Shown here in pieces: positions 1 through 10,795 of a stretch of 60,000 bases of DNA. Below the pieces are notes generated by a model that did no database searches, had not been told where the DNA came from, and saw only the letters and a list, made by a program, of their open reading frames with translations. The DNA lies in contig CM060732.1 of assembly GCA_030704615.1 (NCBI GenBank), positions 80,377,171 through 80,437,170 of the forward strand, in the 5' to 3' direction. A program made the translations under genes and the position numbers. The number at the start of each line of letters is the position of its first letter. Within the stretch, counting starts at the first letter, position 1. The DNA is from Takakia lepidozioides. Lineage: Eukaryota > Streptophyta > Takakiopsida > Takakiales > Takakiaceae.

Positions 1-666
1 TTCAAACAATACAATGAATGGAGAGACTGAAGAGACGTGCACACCATATACGGATCGGTAGGCGTGTGGGCCTTTTCAAACTCGACAAATTTCCATGCAA
101 GTGGTGCTGCTCCTCACTTCAAGCAAGCTCAGACACACACCTAAAGCTCCGGACAGACTTCACGTTGTCAGAGTCACACTTTTTCCTGACAACGCAAGAA
201 GACACGGCTATCCTCAGTTTGTGCGGTCCTCGCTGGTCCTTCTATTGTTGCTGTCGCTGACATATGATAAATAGAAAAACTTGACACAAAAGTCGCAGTT
301 TCACACTACTATATGTCTAGATTTGTGCTTTCTACTCTATCTATTTCAATATATGCTGATTTATTTGGGTAGTAGGAAGTGTTCTTGGTTCTTTCTAAGG
401 GGCAAGTCTCTTGGGGCTGGGGAGGCGATTGGTAGTGCCCATGGAACCTGGCACTTGGACTCGGATGTATATCTGATCTGCAGCCCCATCAGGTTGTGGA
501 AGGCTGCACGCGTGCTCTGGATAAACCAGGCTAACAGTTATGTGGGATTTGCTAGCACCAATAGATATTGATCTAAACTGTACTAGCTAGCCTAGCACAG
601 TGATGAGACAACCAAATACTGATCTAACACCACGGCCAACTGTGTGACTTTGAAACAGTCTCAAAG
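1..666. other. Upstream stretch without a recognisable gene
   Basis: I see only short chance reading frames with no recognisable domain, no RNA gene and no repeat shared with the rest of the window. It lies downstream (3') of the minus-strand dioxygenase pseudogene, so part of it may be that gene's old 3' UTR. Confidence 0.5.
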
Positions 667-819
667 TCACAGAGAATATGACTTGAGTGGACTAGTGAAC
701 ACTTTTCTTCCTCGGTAGTTCGCAACTTCATTCAGGAAATCTCCATAAACGAAAGGCTTGTATTGCAAGGGGTGGGCTGCATCAATCAAAGCTGGTGGAG
801 GTTGAATGAGTGTGGTAGG

Positions 820-833
820 GTCAGGAGTCAGGA
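820..833 (-). repeat. 7-bp tandem duplication that breaks the dioxygenase frame
   Basis: The plus strand reads GTCAGGAGTCAGGA, two exact copies of GTCAGGA. On the coding (minus) strand it falls just after the MAYFFGP motif. Removing one unit would rejoin two frames that are both clearly dioxygenase, so this looks like a slippage mutation in the former gene. Confidence 0.85.
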
Positions 834-1748
834 CCGAAGAAGTAAGCCATCGACAATCTTGGCTGTGTTGCATTCACGAGACCTCTGTGCTGCACACTCT
901 TCACCCGCCCGTTACTCCATGCCTGCAACACCCAACGGCACCCAACAAACTGATTTTGATCACAATTTGCAAGTCTGCCAAGTCGGGAAAGAAAATAGGT
1001 CGGCTGATTTATCTCAGTGGCGCTCATACGTGTGGTAGAGAGTCTTAAAGGTACCTGTAATGTGTCCCCAACATTGACGAGGAGGCAATCTCGACGGGGC
1101 CTCACTGTGGTCCAGGTATTGTCCTTCAAAATTTGCAGGCCAGAAATCTCATCTTGGAGCAGAATTGCGAGCACATTGTAATCTGAATGCGCGCCCAGAC
1201 CAATTGTAAGGGAGGGTTGCGGGCATGGTGGATAGTAGTTAATCCGAAACACGGATAATGAATTATTTCTCGTGGTCACGTGTTGGGAGAAAGTATCTGG
1301 GTCGAGTCCAAGCCCCCGTGCCATCAACTCCATAGATTGCAAAGCTAGCGCATGATTTCCGGCTGTATACTCCTGCACGGCACCGCTGCAGACAAAGGAC
1401 TCTGGACATAAAACCCAAAAGTAACTCCGGGAGCAGATTTCTAGAAAGTTGAAATTCTACTCTCCGCTTAACAGATAATGTATATCGGAAATGCCTAATG
1501 CAGTTCTCTATAGATATAGCTCATTTGAAGGAACGTTGAAATGTCTTCTTTGTATACCGAGCTATATACATTTCATCGACAGACAAATAACATTACAAAT
1601 CGATAGTGCGTGCCTCACCAGAAATCTTCCAGATCAGCACCTTGCAGTCCGATTCTCTGGGCATGATCTCTAACATGTGGGACTGGGGTCACTTCCACGT
1701 TGAAAATCTCCAGCCATGCATCACGGTAATAGCTCCGACCCTTTGGAA

Positions 1749-1756
1749 GATGATGA
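1749..1756. repeat. Target-site duplication of the inserted LINE, left copy (GATGATGA)
   Basis: The same eight bases recur at 14580-14587. They flank the non-LTR insertion, and the dioxygenase reading frame is continuous if the insert and one copy are taken out (G-Y-G-H-H then L-P-K-G). Confidence 0.85.
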
Positions 1757-2649
1757 ACCCTGTAAGACTTTATTTACAACATGTACAATGGGTGACCGTG
1801 CATAGGATGAGAAGTTTCCAAAAAGAGGGGGGGGAGGAACAAGAAACAAGAAAAAAAAAAAAGCTATAGTAAGTTACTTAGCTAGAGAAGAAAACAAAAG
1901 CTACAGTAATTAAGCTACTCAACCAGCGACAAAAACAGAAGCTATAATAAGCTACTCAAGCAGAGCGACCCTCCCAGCCAACAGCCGGGAGGAGATTAGG
2001 CAAGGAGATAGGCAAAGTGTCAAGCATAGGCGAAAGATGAGATGACGCGGAGCTAGCCACATCAGCCCGATGCAAAATAGATATGGTTTGTGCTCTCTGC
2101 AAAGCAACTGAAACACGCTGTCGATAGTAGGCGACAAGGACGGAGGCTGTGGGATGCCAGTGGACCCGCTCTTGGCTGCATGATATGCACATGTCCGTAA
2201 GAAATTGTTGAAGTGTCGGTGTAATGAGCCAAATATCTCGACCGCCAGCGGAAGAAATCTGTCGATGGGGTGACAATTGTTGTAGTCGCGCTCCTTGGCT
2301 TGAGCTGCTACAGTGGCTGTCGTGCCTGGTGTGGTAGCTGCGCAAGATAGCAGATCCGCTCGAGTGGGGTCGCCGCGAACGACATCCGCTAGGGTACGCA
2401 AACCATCTCTAGATAGGACAATGTTAATACGGCGGCGTGTAGAGTGGGACGTGAGCGTGGGTCGTAGATGTGGTTGCTCACGCAGTACATGATACCCTGC
2501 CTCCCGAGCATAGATGCCACCGGCATCGTGACCCATATCATGAGACGCAGTGCGCTTACCACCACATGGACAGCGGAGGAGATGGATGGCAAGGTCATCG
2601 ATGGGCTGAAGACAGACGTAGCGTTGAAGGCCCAATGCCGAAGGATGAG

Positions 2650-2654
2650 GCAAA
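2650..2654. repeat. Target-site duplication of gypsy copy B, left copy (CAAAC)
   Basis: The five bases recur at 13437-13441. They abut exact LTR tips on both sides. Taking out 2655-13441 rejoins the LINE-A reading frame without a stop, through an L-R-L-G-L-P block typical of LINE C-termini. Confidence 0.9.
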
Positions 2655-3369
2655 CTGTCACGCACCTCACTTCGGTAAGCTCCCCTTCAAGTCATAGTTA
2701 CTCGCTTTGATGCGCGCGCCTAATTCCCAACTGCCGCTTGGCCAACTCGGAGCTTCGACTGCTCACGGGACATAAGGTCCTCTTTCGCTCATCTACAGCC
2801 CCTCTCTCATTTGGGCCTAGTGGAAATTTCCCTTTGGTTTGTTGGCAGTCCGCAACAGCTCCCCACACCTTGGTCGGCGCTTTCCGGCTCGCACCGCTTA
2901 CTCACAGTTTTTGGTTACCAACGTCTGCACTGTTCTCGGGGTTACTACTCCCTATATATACTTCTGTGACTGTCCACGGGGGTTTCACAAACAACACCCG
3001 TCCTTTTATGGTGAACCACCACGAATACCCTCCATTCCCGGTGGTGAGTCGCGATGAGTCTTGGCCCACCCACCACGGCCCCATGGACGTATGAGTCCCA
3101 AGACTCCCCACGACTCCCACCACAAGGGCTCCGCCCCATGTGAGTCCTATGCCACCCACTAAGTCCCCTAGGCTACCATCACCCCTCGTGGAACCACCCC
3201 CACCGCAACCCGGTGTGCGGGGGTTCCACCTATTTGAACGCTCCGCCTCCTTGAGTGCTTTGGGCACTCGGGTGCTTCAGCTCCCTATCTATTGTTGCCA
3301 CTGCCCCAACCATATGGGCAGCACCTTTTGTGTCTCAACCCCCTGCCCTCAAGGCGAAGGGCCGCGACA
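2655..3369 (-). repeat. 3' LTR of gypsy copy B
   Basis: This is the reverse complement of the copy A LTRs over their whole length. Read on the minus strand it starts TGTCGCGG at 3369 and ends GACA at 2655. A purine-rich GGTAGGGGTGTG lies just before it on the minus strand, as in copy A, and would be the polypurine tract. Confidence 0.88.
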
Positions 3370-3678
3370 CACACCCCTACCAACAGGGAGTCGATGTCCT
3401 CATCGACTTGTCTATTTTGTAGAAACTAACAGCCAAGTTGTGCGTCCACATCAAGGAGTTTTGTTTCACGTACTATGGCTCCCATGGCAAAGAACCAAAC
3501 CCCACTTGACTCAACTCTCCATTAGCTAGTTTCGGCCGACTTCCTCCATTCCCGGCCAGGGTGGAGCCTCTCAAGCTCCTCCCAGTGGTACTCTTCTTGT
3601 GCCCACTTTAATGTCTAATGAACGATCCTCCCGAGGATCATATCCCCTTTCTTCAATAACATTTTTTGCGACCTCTCA
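3370..3678 (-). other. Copy B 3' non-coding part, up to the copy A insertion
   Basis: It matches, in reverse, the region of copy A just before its 3' LTR (about 9580-9878). It ends in TCTCA, the altered left copy of the target duplication (GCTCA at 10627-10631 on the right). Confidence 0.8.
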
Positions 3679-4439
3679 TTTCTCGGCCCTTTCCTTGGGG
3701 CAAGGGGTCGGGACACATCAGCTGCCCCTGTGGTGGGGCAAGCCCAGCCTTCAGGTATATTTCTTTTTCTTTCGAGACCCTTGAGTTTCCCCCCTTCACT
3801 CAGGGATCGACTTCTCTCTCCTTGTTTTCTCCCCTCACCCTTTTGCGGTGGGGGTGGCTCCACAACCGGGGGGTTGGCTCCACAAGGGGTGGTGGTAGCT
3901 TAGTGGGACTTAGTGGGGGTGGCATGGACTCACCATGGGGGCGGGACCTCGTGGTGGGAGTTCGTTGGAAGTCTTGGGACTCATCACTGGTCCATAGGGC
4001 CGTGGTGAGCTGAGCCCAAGACTCACACAACCGCTACTCACCACCGTGAGTCGAGGGTTTTTCTTGTTGTGTTTCGCCATAAAAGGCATGGCTGGTGTGG
4101 AACCCCCGCGGGACAGCTACAGAAGTATATATAGGGAGTAGTAACCCCGGAACGGTGCAAGCCCGTTGGTGATCCAAAACTAGTGAGTAAGCGAGCGAGC
4201 CCGGAACGACCAAAGAGTGGGGAGCTGTTCCGGACTGCCATCTACCAAAGGGAATTCTCCTAGTCCCAAAGAGGTGGAGGGTTTAGAAGGAAGCGAAGGG
4301 GGGACCGTTATGTCCCGGTGAAGCAGCCGAAGCTCCAAGTTGGGCGGGCCCGGCGGCCAGGTGGGGTCAGGCGCGCGCATCAATCAAAGCGAGTAACTAG
4401 GACCTTGAAGGGGAGCTTACCGGAGTGAGGTCGCGCACA
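3679..4439 (+). repeat. 5' LTR of gypsy copy A
   Basis: It aligns with the 3' LTR at 9879-10626 from start to end. The first bases have changed (TTTCTCGG instead of TGTCGCGG). It ends in GCGCACA, two bases before the primer binding site. The inverted LTR of copy B lies close by, so the two form a large imperfect palindrome. Confidence 0.87.
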
Positions 4440-4440
4440 T

Positions 4441-4452
4441 TGGTATCAGAGC
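4441..4452 (+). other. Primer binding site for initiator tRNA-Met
   Basis: TGGTATCAGAGC just after the 5' LTR is the classic complement of the 3' end of plant initiator methionine tRNA, used to prime minus-strand DNA synthesis in many plant LTR elements. Confidence 0.9.
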
Positions 4453-4493
4453 TTAGAGTTCATACGCGATCGTCCTTGGGATTGGCCTCATCA

Positions 4494-5502
4494 TGGGGTT
4501 CGGCAGCCGAAGCGAAAGCGGAACAGGCCAAACGGATGATGATCCCGGTGAGCCCGAATGGGGGGCGGTTGGGCTACGTGTCACCTAGGCGTTCCGTTTC
4601 GAGGAAGCTATGAAATGTTTCCGAAACAACTAGTCCCATCAGCGGGGCTCAGGAGCGGGAGGAATCGAGGAGTCTGAGCCGAGTAATCCGTGAGAGCTCC
4701 GACAAACCAAGAGATGCCTCCCATGCCGGCAGCCTTTTTGGGAAGGGTTTGTTGGCCGCAGTTTGGCGGGACGTTGAAAGACTGTTGAAGGCGCTAATGC
4801 CACTTCCCTAAGGCAGTTTTTAAGGTGAAGTCCTAAGGAACCCGGCACCCTTCGAGGGCTTTCGAACCGGAAGGCACTCAACACCTGGCTCCTGGAGCTA
4901 GAGCATTACTTCCGGCGGCCAAGTTGAGTGACGAGGATCGGGTGGAATGGCTCCCACCTATTTTGAGGGGCTATGCTCAACAATGGTGGCAGAAACGCCT
5001 TCACGACCGAGTCCCGGCCCGGAAACCTTGAACTGGAGTGGGTTCAAGGAATTGATGAAGAGACAGTTTGTGCCCCTAACGCGTTCCTGGCTTGCCCTGG
5101 ACAAGATATTAAGTTTGAAGCAAACAGATGACATTTACTTGGGTTACTTCCAGTGCTTTCAAATGTGCTGTTTCTCTAGATTCGCTTACCTGGCAGAACC
5201 AGAAATGGTCTTCAACTTTGTGGCGGGACTGGCCCCATGGGCCAGGCGGAAGTTGGAGGAGAAAGCCACCCCAGACTTTGAACGAGGCAATTGAGAGGGC
5301 TGAATGTTTCTCGGATCGGTGCTCCAAAGAAAAGCGGGTGGAGCGGCTTATGGCGGACAGAAGGCGACCTTTGATGGAGTGGTGTTTCAATTGCGGGGAG
5401 CCCGGGCACATGGCCAAGAAGTGCACGAGCCCCGGCTTGAACATGACTCGGTCGACCACGGAGCGGTCAGAAGAAGCCATCAGTCGCTTGGTGAAGCGGT
5501 AG
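4494..5502 (+). pseudogene. gag: Gypsy copy A gag (capsid and nucleocapsid), frame broken
   Basis: A retrotransposon gag domain can be read in pieces: a GYAQQWWQKRL block near 4970, then LNWSGFKELMKRQFVP in another frame near 5030, then the C-terminal part in a third frame. The nucleocapsid has one CCHC zinc knuckle, CFNCGEPGHMAKKC (5383-5424). At least two frame shifts and stops make it non-functional. In an active element it would form the cytoplasmic virus-like particle and bind the RNA. Confidence 0.82.
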
Positions 5503-5559
5503 TCGCCAGGACTTTGACAGGTAGGCAACTATTCTTGTGAGTTGTATCAGGAAACTGCG

Positions 5560-6180
5560 CCCTGCGAAAAGGGAGTCAATTCATTGTTCGTGGATTGGAT
5601 AATATCCGAACTAACGTGTCTTTGTTGGTGGACACAGGAGCGTCGCACTCCTTCATGACGCCGGTGGCGGCGCAAAGTTGGACTTCCCGACAGTGACGTG
5701 GGGGCCTCTATTGAGGTGCGCTCTTCCAAAGGAGAACCTCATGTTGGCGACAAGGTTGGCGTTTGATGTTCCTCCTCAACTGGGGGTTTGGGATGGACGT
5801 GAGAACTTCACTATCTGCGAGATCGATGAGTGGATCTCATTTTTAAGGGATGACCTTTGAGCAAATCCGGAGCGGTCATAGATGGCCGCAAGAGAGTAGT
5901 CACGCTGCCATTGGGAAGGTGGCGAGGTTTTACGAGTGTCCGGAAACGCCCAAATCCGGGGGAGGGCGAATAAACCTTCTATCAGCAACGGAGTGGGCCG
6001 TGGAGAGGCACACGAGTCCCAGTGTTTGCTTTACATTAGAGAAGTGAAAGGAGAAGGAATGGGGAGCCGAGCCCAGATTGGATCAAGGGGATTTTGGAGA
6101 ATACCAGGATGTTGGAGGAGGCACACGAGTCCCAGTTTTTGCTTTACATTAGAGAAGTGAAAGGAGAAGGCGATGGGATT
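5560..6180 (+). pseudogene. Gypsy copy A protease region
   Basis: LLVDTGASHSFM at about 5622-5657 is the retropepsin active-site block with the catalytic Asp-Thr-Gly (DTGAS 5631-5645). The frame is lost soon after. Between about 6000 and 6165 a stretch ending in CACACGAGTCCCAG and TTTGCTTTACATTAGAGAAGTGAAAGGAGAAGG occurs twice about 115 bases apart, a local duplication that adds to the damage. Confidence 0.78.
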
Positions 6181-6239
6181 GGATGCCGGAGGATTTACCA
6201 AGCGGCTTGCCACGGCGAAGAGGAGTTGACCACAAGATT

Positions 6240-6894
6240 GAGGTGATACCGGGATCGGGCCGCCTGCCAAGGCGCCCTACCGGTTGAGCCACAGAGAGTT
6301 GGTCGAGCTGAAGACTCAGCTCAAGGATCTAATGTCAAAGGGTACATCCGGCCGAGTAAGTCACCTTACGGAGCCCCGGTGCTATTTGCAGACAAGAAGG
6401 ATGGGACGCTGCGGATGTGTGTCGATTACAGGGCTCTGAATAAGGTGACTATCAAAAACCGGTACCCTTTGCCAAGGATCGACGACCTCTTCGATCGGTT
6501 GGCAGGAGCGAAGTATTTCAGCCGGATCGACTTGCGCTCCGGCTATCACCAAATTCGGGTGGCGGAAGGAGATGAGGAGAAGACCGCGTGCAGGACAAGG
6601 TATGGTTCATATGAGTTCTTGGTGATGCCTTTTGGGCTCACCAATGCACCAGCGACATTTAGCACGCTGATGAACAGCCTTTTCCAGGAGTGGTTGGATG
6701 ACTTTGTGATCGTGTACATCGACGACATCTTGGTGTACTCGAAAACAAAGGAGGAGCACCTGGAGCACCTCAAAAGGGTGTTCCAAAAATTGCGGAAGGG
6801 AAGCTGTATGCCAAAGCTTCAAAGTGCGAATTCGGGGTCACAAAGTGGAGTTCTGGGGGCATGTGATTACACAGGATGGGATCAAAATGGATGA
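6240..6894 (+). pseudogene. pol: Gypsy copy A reverse transcriptase
   Basis: The RT core is open from 6379 to 6894. It shows [28 protein letters not shown] and the catalytic [10 protein letters not shown] (two Asp) near 6720. The RT N-terminus ([13 protein letters not shown]) lies just upstream in another frame, and a shift follows at about 6800-6890 before RNase H. The corresponding part of copy B (13342-12623, minus) is uninterrupted across these blocks and shows what the ancestral frame was. Confidence 0.9.
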
Positions 6895-7686
6895 CAGAAA
6901 GGTGAGGGCGATCTTGGACTGGGAGCCTCCGACTTCGGTCCCGGAGTGCGATCCTTCCTAGGACTCGCCTCCTATTACCGGAAGTATGTGAGAAATTTCG
7001 CCAAGATCGCGGGGCCGCTGTCGGACCTTCTGTGTAAATCCAAAGTCTGGGTATGGAACACATTTTGTGGCCAAGCTTTTGCTGAATTGAAGCAGCGGAT
7101 GACGGAAGCTCCAGTCTTGAAAATCCCGGAGTTCGATCGTCCGTTTGAGATTCATACAGATGCATCGGACTTCGCAATTGGGGGTGTACTTATGCAAGAT
7201 GGACGTCCAGTGGCTTACGAAAGTAAGAAACTGAATGAAGTGGAGCGACGGTGGCCGACGCACGAAAAAGAGATGAAGGCGGTGGTGCATTGCCTTGAGC
7301 TCTGGCGCCACTATGTTGGTTCCAACCCAGTGAAGGTGTTCACGGACAATGTCACGGTGAAGTATTTTGCCACGCAGCCCAAGTTGTCCCCAAAACAACT
7401 TAGGTGGCAAGATACTTTGGCAGTGTTCGACGTGGATATCCAGTACAAACCGGGACGGGACAATGTGGTGGCCGATGCTTTAAGTAGAAAGCAGCAGCTC
7501 TTGTTGGTGTACAAGGGCGAGACGGCGCTCCAAAGGAAGATCCGGAAGGCTTGCCGGAAGGATGAGCTGGCAAAGTGCGTGATGCAGGACTTGAGAATGG
7601 GGTTAAATCGCAGTTCCACTTGCAAAATGGACTGCTCCGGTATAAGCAAAAACGTCTCTATGTGCCAAAGGGAGGGATCAGGATAG
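6895..7686 (+). pseudogene. pol: Gypsy copy A RT connection and RNase H
   Basis: One open frame covers the RT thumb/connection (SFLGLASYYRKYVRNFA) and RNase H (FEIHTDASDFAIGGVL with the first catalytic Asp, then FTDNVTVKYF, then YKPGRDNVVADALSRK with the last Asp). The frame is lost near 7600-7690, just before integrase, by a small indel. Confidence 0.9.
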
Positions 7687-7690
7687 TCTC

Positions 7691-8973
7691 TTGAGAGAAT
7701 GCCATGATAGCCCGCTTGCGGGCCACGGTGGAGCCAAGCGCACTGCGGCACTCTTGAAGAAAGAGTATTTCTGGCCCAAACTGAGGGAGGAGGCAGAGGA
7801 GTATGTCAAGACATGCACCACATGCCAACAAAACCGGAGCGAGTACAAAAAGCAAGCGGGGCTGTTACAACCCTTGCCGATTCCAGAGGGGACTTGGGAA
7901 AGCGTCTCGATGGATTTCATGACTGCTATGCCGCTGTCAAAAGGATTCGATGCAATCATGGTGGTGGTAGATAGGTTCAGTAAAATGGCCCATTTCATCC
8001 CCACCAAGGAGACGGCAACGGCGCAGGAGACAGGGCGACTTTACTTCGCCCACGTCTTAAAGCATCATGGAGTCCCGAAGGATATTGTCTCGGACCGCGA
8101 TCCAAAGTTTACGAGTAAATTCTGGAGAGCACTTTGGAAGAAGATGGGGACGAGGCTGAAGATGAGCACCGCCTTCCGACCTACGACGGACGGCCAAACG
8201 GAAAGAGTGAATTCCGTAGTGAAGCAATTCTTGCGGAATTACGTGTCGGCAGACCAATCAGACTGGATGGAACACTTAGACGCGGCAGAGTTCTGTTATA
8301 ATAACACAGAACACTCCGCGACGGGAGTTTCCCCTTTTGTGTTGGTCTATGGAAAAGCACCTCTGGTGCCGACAAGTTGGGCCGCCCAGGACGTTGAGGA
8401 ACCGGCAGTAGCGGCGGTACTGGAAGAACGCGAGCGTTTGTTGAAGCTCGCAAAGTACAACATTGCCAAAGCTAGGAAACGGTATGAAAGGCAGGCGAAT
8501 CGGAAGCGGAGGGAAGTGAAGTTTGAGGCAGGCACAGAGGTCTGGTTGAACATCAAGAATTTTCGACTACCTCCGGAAGTGAGTCCGAAGTTCGTACCTC
8601 CGTATGCGGCCCTTTCGCATTCGGAGGTTATGAATGAGGATGTGTATGAATTGGAGCTGCCGGCAAACAGCAAGGTGCACCCAGTATTCCATGTCTCCCT
8701 TTTGAAGCCTTACTTCAAAGATGAAGCACGTCCGAATCGGCAGCAAGTGTTGCGTCCGCCACCTATGCTGTTGGATCATGAAAATGAACCTGAGTACGAG
8801 GTGGAGGCAATACTTAAGTCGAGGAGGTTCAAGAACCGAGAAACGAGTATCTCGTCAAATGGAAGGGCTATCATCTTGTGGAGGCATCTTGGGTGCGTGC
8901 CTCAGAAATGGGAAACGCATCCGAGGCAGTTGCAGCGTTCGAAGGGCGACCTCAAAAGCGGAAGAAACGTTGA
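7691..8973 (+). pseudogene. pol: Gypsy copy A integrase with C-terminal chromodomain
   Basis: The HHCC zinc domain is visible near 7690-7840 (CHDSPLAGHGG, then TCTTCQQNR). The catalytic core follows: SMDFMTAM, then VSDRDPKF, then the DDE Glu in DGQTERVNSVVKQ. The C-terminus has HPVFHVSLLKPYF and a chromodomain beginning EYEVEAILKSRR. A shift near 8835 breaks the chromodomain; the other frame reads EYLVKWKGY and ends at TGA 8971-8973. Chromodomains guide chromovirus integration towards particular chromatin. Confidence 0.9.
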
Positions 8974-9878
8974 TGGGGACATCAACCTTGGAGCGTGGGG
9001 GAGGAAATGCATGCTTAGCCCGGTTTAGCTAGCTCAGGAATCCGATTGCAAAAACTTGTATTGTACAAACATTTGTTATAAAGGAAATGGGTTCCAAATA
9101 TTGTGCGTCCTATTGTGTTTGGAATGGTGATGCATGGTGTGTTTGGCTAGTGTGTAGAATGCATGCTAGCTTACAAAAGTGGGAGAGGTAAATTGGGTAA
9201 TCGTGTGTTTGCGCAGTGCCGAAATCGGGTGACTCCCATCCCAGGGGCAAGGAAACTTGCGCCTTCTTTGGGAGTTCACGTGCTAGTGCGCACCTGGCGC
9301 GTGCGCGTACTATAACTGCGCTACCGAGGGGGTTGCCTTGTAGTGCGGGCTAACGCGGAAGCTACGTGCTTCCGTTCACGTACTATAATCGTGTAACCTC
9401 GGGACGAAGTCGTAGTGCGGCTTCGACGTGTTCCCGTACCTCAGGCCAGCATTCCAAGGCGGACCCAATTGTAGTGATTGGGGCGCACGGTTGGTTCAAG
9501 GTTATCTTCCTAGTCAAAGAGGGTTCCAGGTGAACCCTTGCTCAAGGTGATGCCAAAAGCGGCATCATGAGCGATCGCAAGCAATGTTGTTGCAGTAAGG
9601 CGATTCGATCCTCGGGGAGGATCGTTCCTTGGCCTTGAAGTAGGCCAAGAAGAGTGCACTGAGAGGAGCTGGAGAGGCTCCACCCTTGGCCGGGACTTGG
9701 AGGAAGTCGGCCGAACTAGCTAGTGGAGAGTAGAGTCAAGTGTGGGGTTTGGTTCTTTGCCATGGGACGCCATGGTACAGAAACAAACTCCTTGATGTGG
9801 GACGCCACAACTTGGATGTTCGTTTCTACAAAATGGACAAGTCGATGAGGACATCGACTCCCTGTTGGTAGGGGTGTG
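8974..9878 (+). other. Gypsy copy A 3' non-coding region and polypurine tract
   Basis: There is no coding sequence. It contains short direct and inverted repeats around GTACTATAA and TAGTGCGG (9260-9440). GGTAGGGGTGTG directly before the 3' LTR (9867-9878) is the likely polypurine tract, because the same bases precede the LTR of copy B. Confidence 0.7.
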
Positions 9879-10626
9879 TGTCGCGGCCCTTTGCCTTGAG
9901 GGCAGGGGGTCGGGACACATCAGGGGCTGCCCCTGTGGTGGGGGCAGCGGCAGCGATAGGTATGGGGGGCTGAGGCACCCTTGAGTGCCCAAGGCACTCA
10001 GGGAAGCGGAGGCGCTCACTAGGTGGAGCCCCGCACACCGGGTTGCGGTGGGGGTGGCTCCACAAGCGGTGGGGTGGCTCCACAAGGGGTGGTGGTAGCT
10101 TAGTGGGACTTAGTGGGGGTGGCATAGGACTCACCATGGGGGCGGAGACCTCGTGGTGGGAGTCGTGGGGAGTCTTGGGACTCATCACGGTCCATAGGGG
10201 CCGTGGTGAGCGGGCCAAGACTCACCGCGACTCACCACCGGGAGTCGAGGGTTTTCGTGGTGGTTCGCCATAAAATGGCATGGCTGGTTGTGGAACCCCC
10301 GCGGACAGCTACAGAAGTATATATAGGGAGTAGTAACCCCGAGAACGGTGCAAGCCCGTTGGTGACCAAAAACTAGTGAGTAAGCGAGCGAGCCGGAAAG
10401 CGACCAAAGAGTGGGGAGCTGTTCCGGACTGCCATCTACCAAAGGGAATTCTCCTAGTCCCAAAGAGGTGGAGGGTTTAGAAGGAAGCGAAGGGGGGGAC
10501 CGTTATGTCCCGGTGAGCAGCCGAAGCTCCAAGTTGGCCCGGGCGGCCAGGTTGGGAGTCAGGCGCGCGCATCAAAGCGAGTAACTAGGACTTGAAGGGG
10601 AGCTTACCGGAGTGAGGTGCGCGACA
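9879..10626 (+). repeat. 3' LTR of gypsy copy A
   Basis: 748 bases starting TGTCGCGG and ending CGCGACA, with perfect 7-bp terminal inverted repeats. A TATA-like TATATATAG stretch lies near 10318. It is followed by GCTCA, the right target duplication. Confidence 0.9.
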
Positions 10627-10795
10627 GCTCATGATGCCGCTTTTGGCACCACCTTGAGCAAGGGTTCACCTTGAACCCTTTTTGACTAGGAAGATAACCT
10701 TGAACCAACCGCGCACCCCAATCACTACCCTCCTCGACTTAAGCACTGCCTCCACCTCGTACTCAGGTTCATTTTCATAATCCAACAGCACAGGT
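10627..10795 (-). mobile_element. Copy B scrap: 3' non-coding joined to integrase C-terminus
   Basis: Reversed, it matches copy A 8765-8830 (chromodomain start) joined directly to about 9470-9570, so about 640 bases are missing. It continues copy B on the right of the copy A insertion. Confidence 0.8.

Larger units (their letters stand above)
667..1756 (-). pseudogene. 2-oxoglutarate/Fe(II) dioxygenase pseudogene, 3' part (end of exon 1, exons 2 and 3)
   Basis: Read on the minus strand, the end of exon 1 (1756-1619) gives the dioxygenase core approach and stops at a GTGAGG donor. Exon 2 (1385-1055) starts after CAG and carries LGAHSDYN with the iron-binding His and Asp. Exon 3 (922-667) carries QHRGLVN with the distal iron His and RLSMAYFF with the 2-oxoglutarate Arg-x-Ser. 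Splice phases fit (2, then 0). The enzyme would belong to the plant DOXC class (flavonol synthase, flavone synthase I or SRG1-like); the substrate cannot be told. Exon 3 holds a 7-bp tandem duplication (820-833) which shifts the frame and brings an early stop; the normal C-terminus is still readable in the other frame down to the stop at 667. The 5' part of the gene lies at 14580-15007, separated by nested transposons. Confidence 0.88.
3679..10626 (+). mobile_element. Ty3/gypsy chromovirus copy A, full length with two LTRs
   Basis: The element is 6.9 kb: 5' LTR (3679-4439), primer site, gag with zinc knuckle, protease, RT, RNase H, integrase, chromodomain, a roughly 0.9-kb 3' non-coding part and 3' LTR (9879-10626). 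The pol order with integrase last and a C-terminal chromodomain defines a chromovirus. It is inserted in the 3' non-coding part of copy B with a 5-bp duplication (TCTCA/GCTCA, one change). The frame is broken several times in gag, between RT and RNase H, between RNase H and integrase, and in the chromodomain, so it is not autonomous. The domain parts are listed separately. Confidence 0.92.

Noticed and set aside
1850-1865. A-run as LINE-A poly(A) tail
   Set aside because: The element is on the minus strand, where the run is poly(T), and the 3' end fixed by the target duplication is at 1757.
2738-4383. Open frames of 60-120 codons on both strands
   Set aside because: They lie in the LTRs of the gypsy copies, recur in every LTR and show no domain.
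9001-9020. GAGGAAATGCATGC as a polypurine tract and LTR start of gypsy copy A
   Set aside because: The LTR tips of copy B (next to CAAAC) show that the LTR starts TGTCGCGG, placing the start at 9879.
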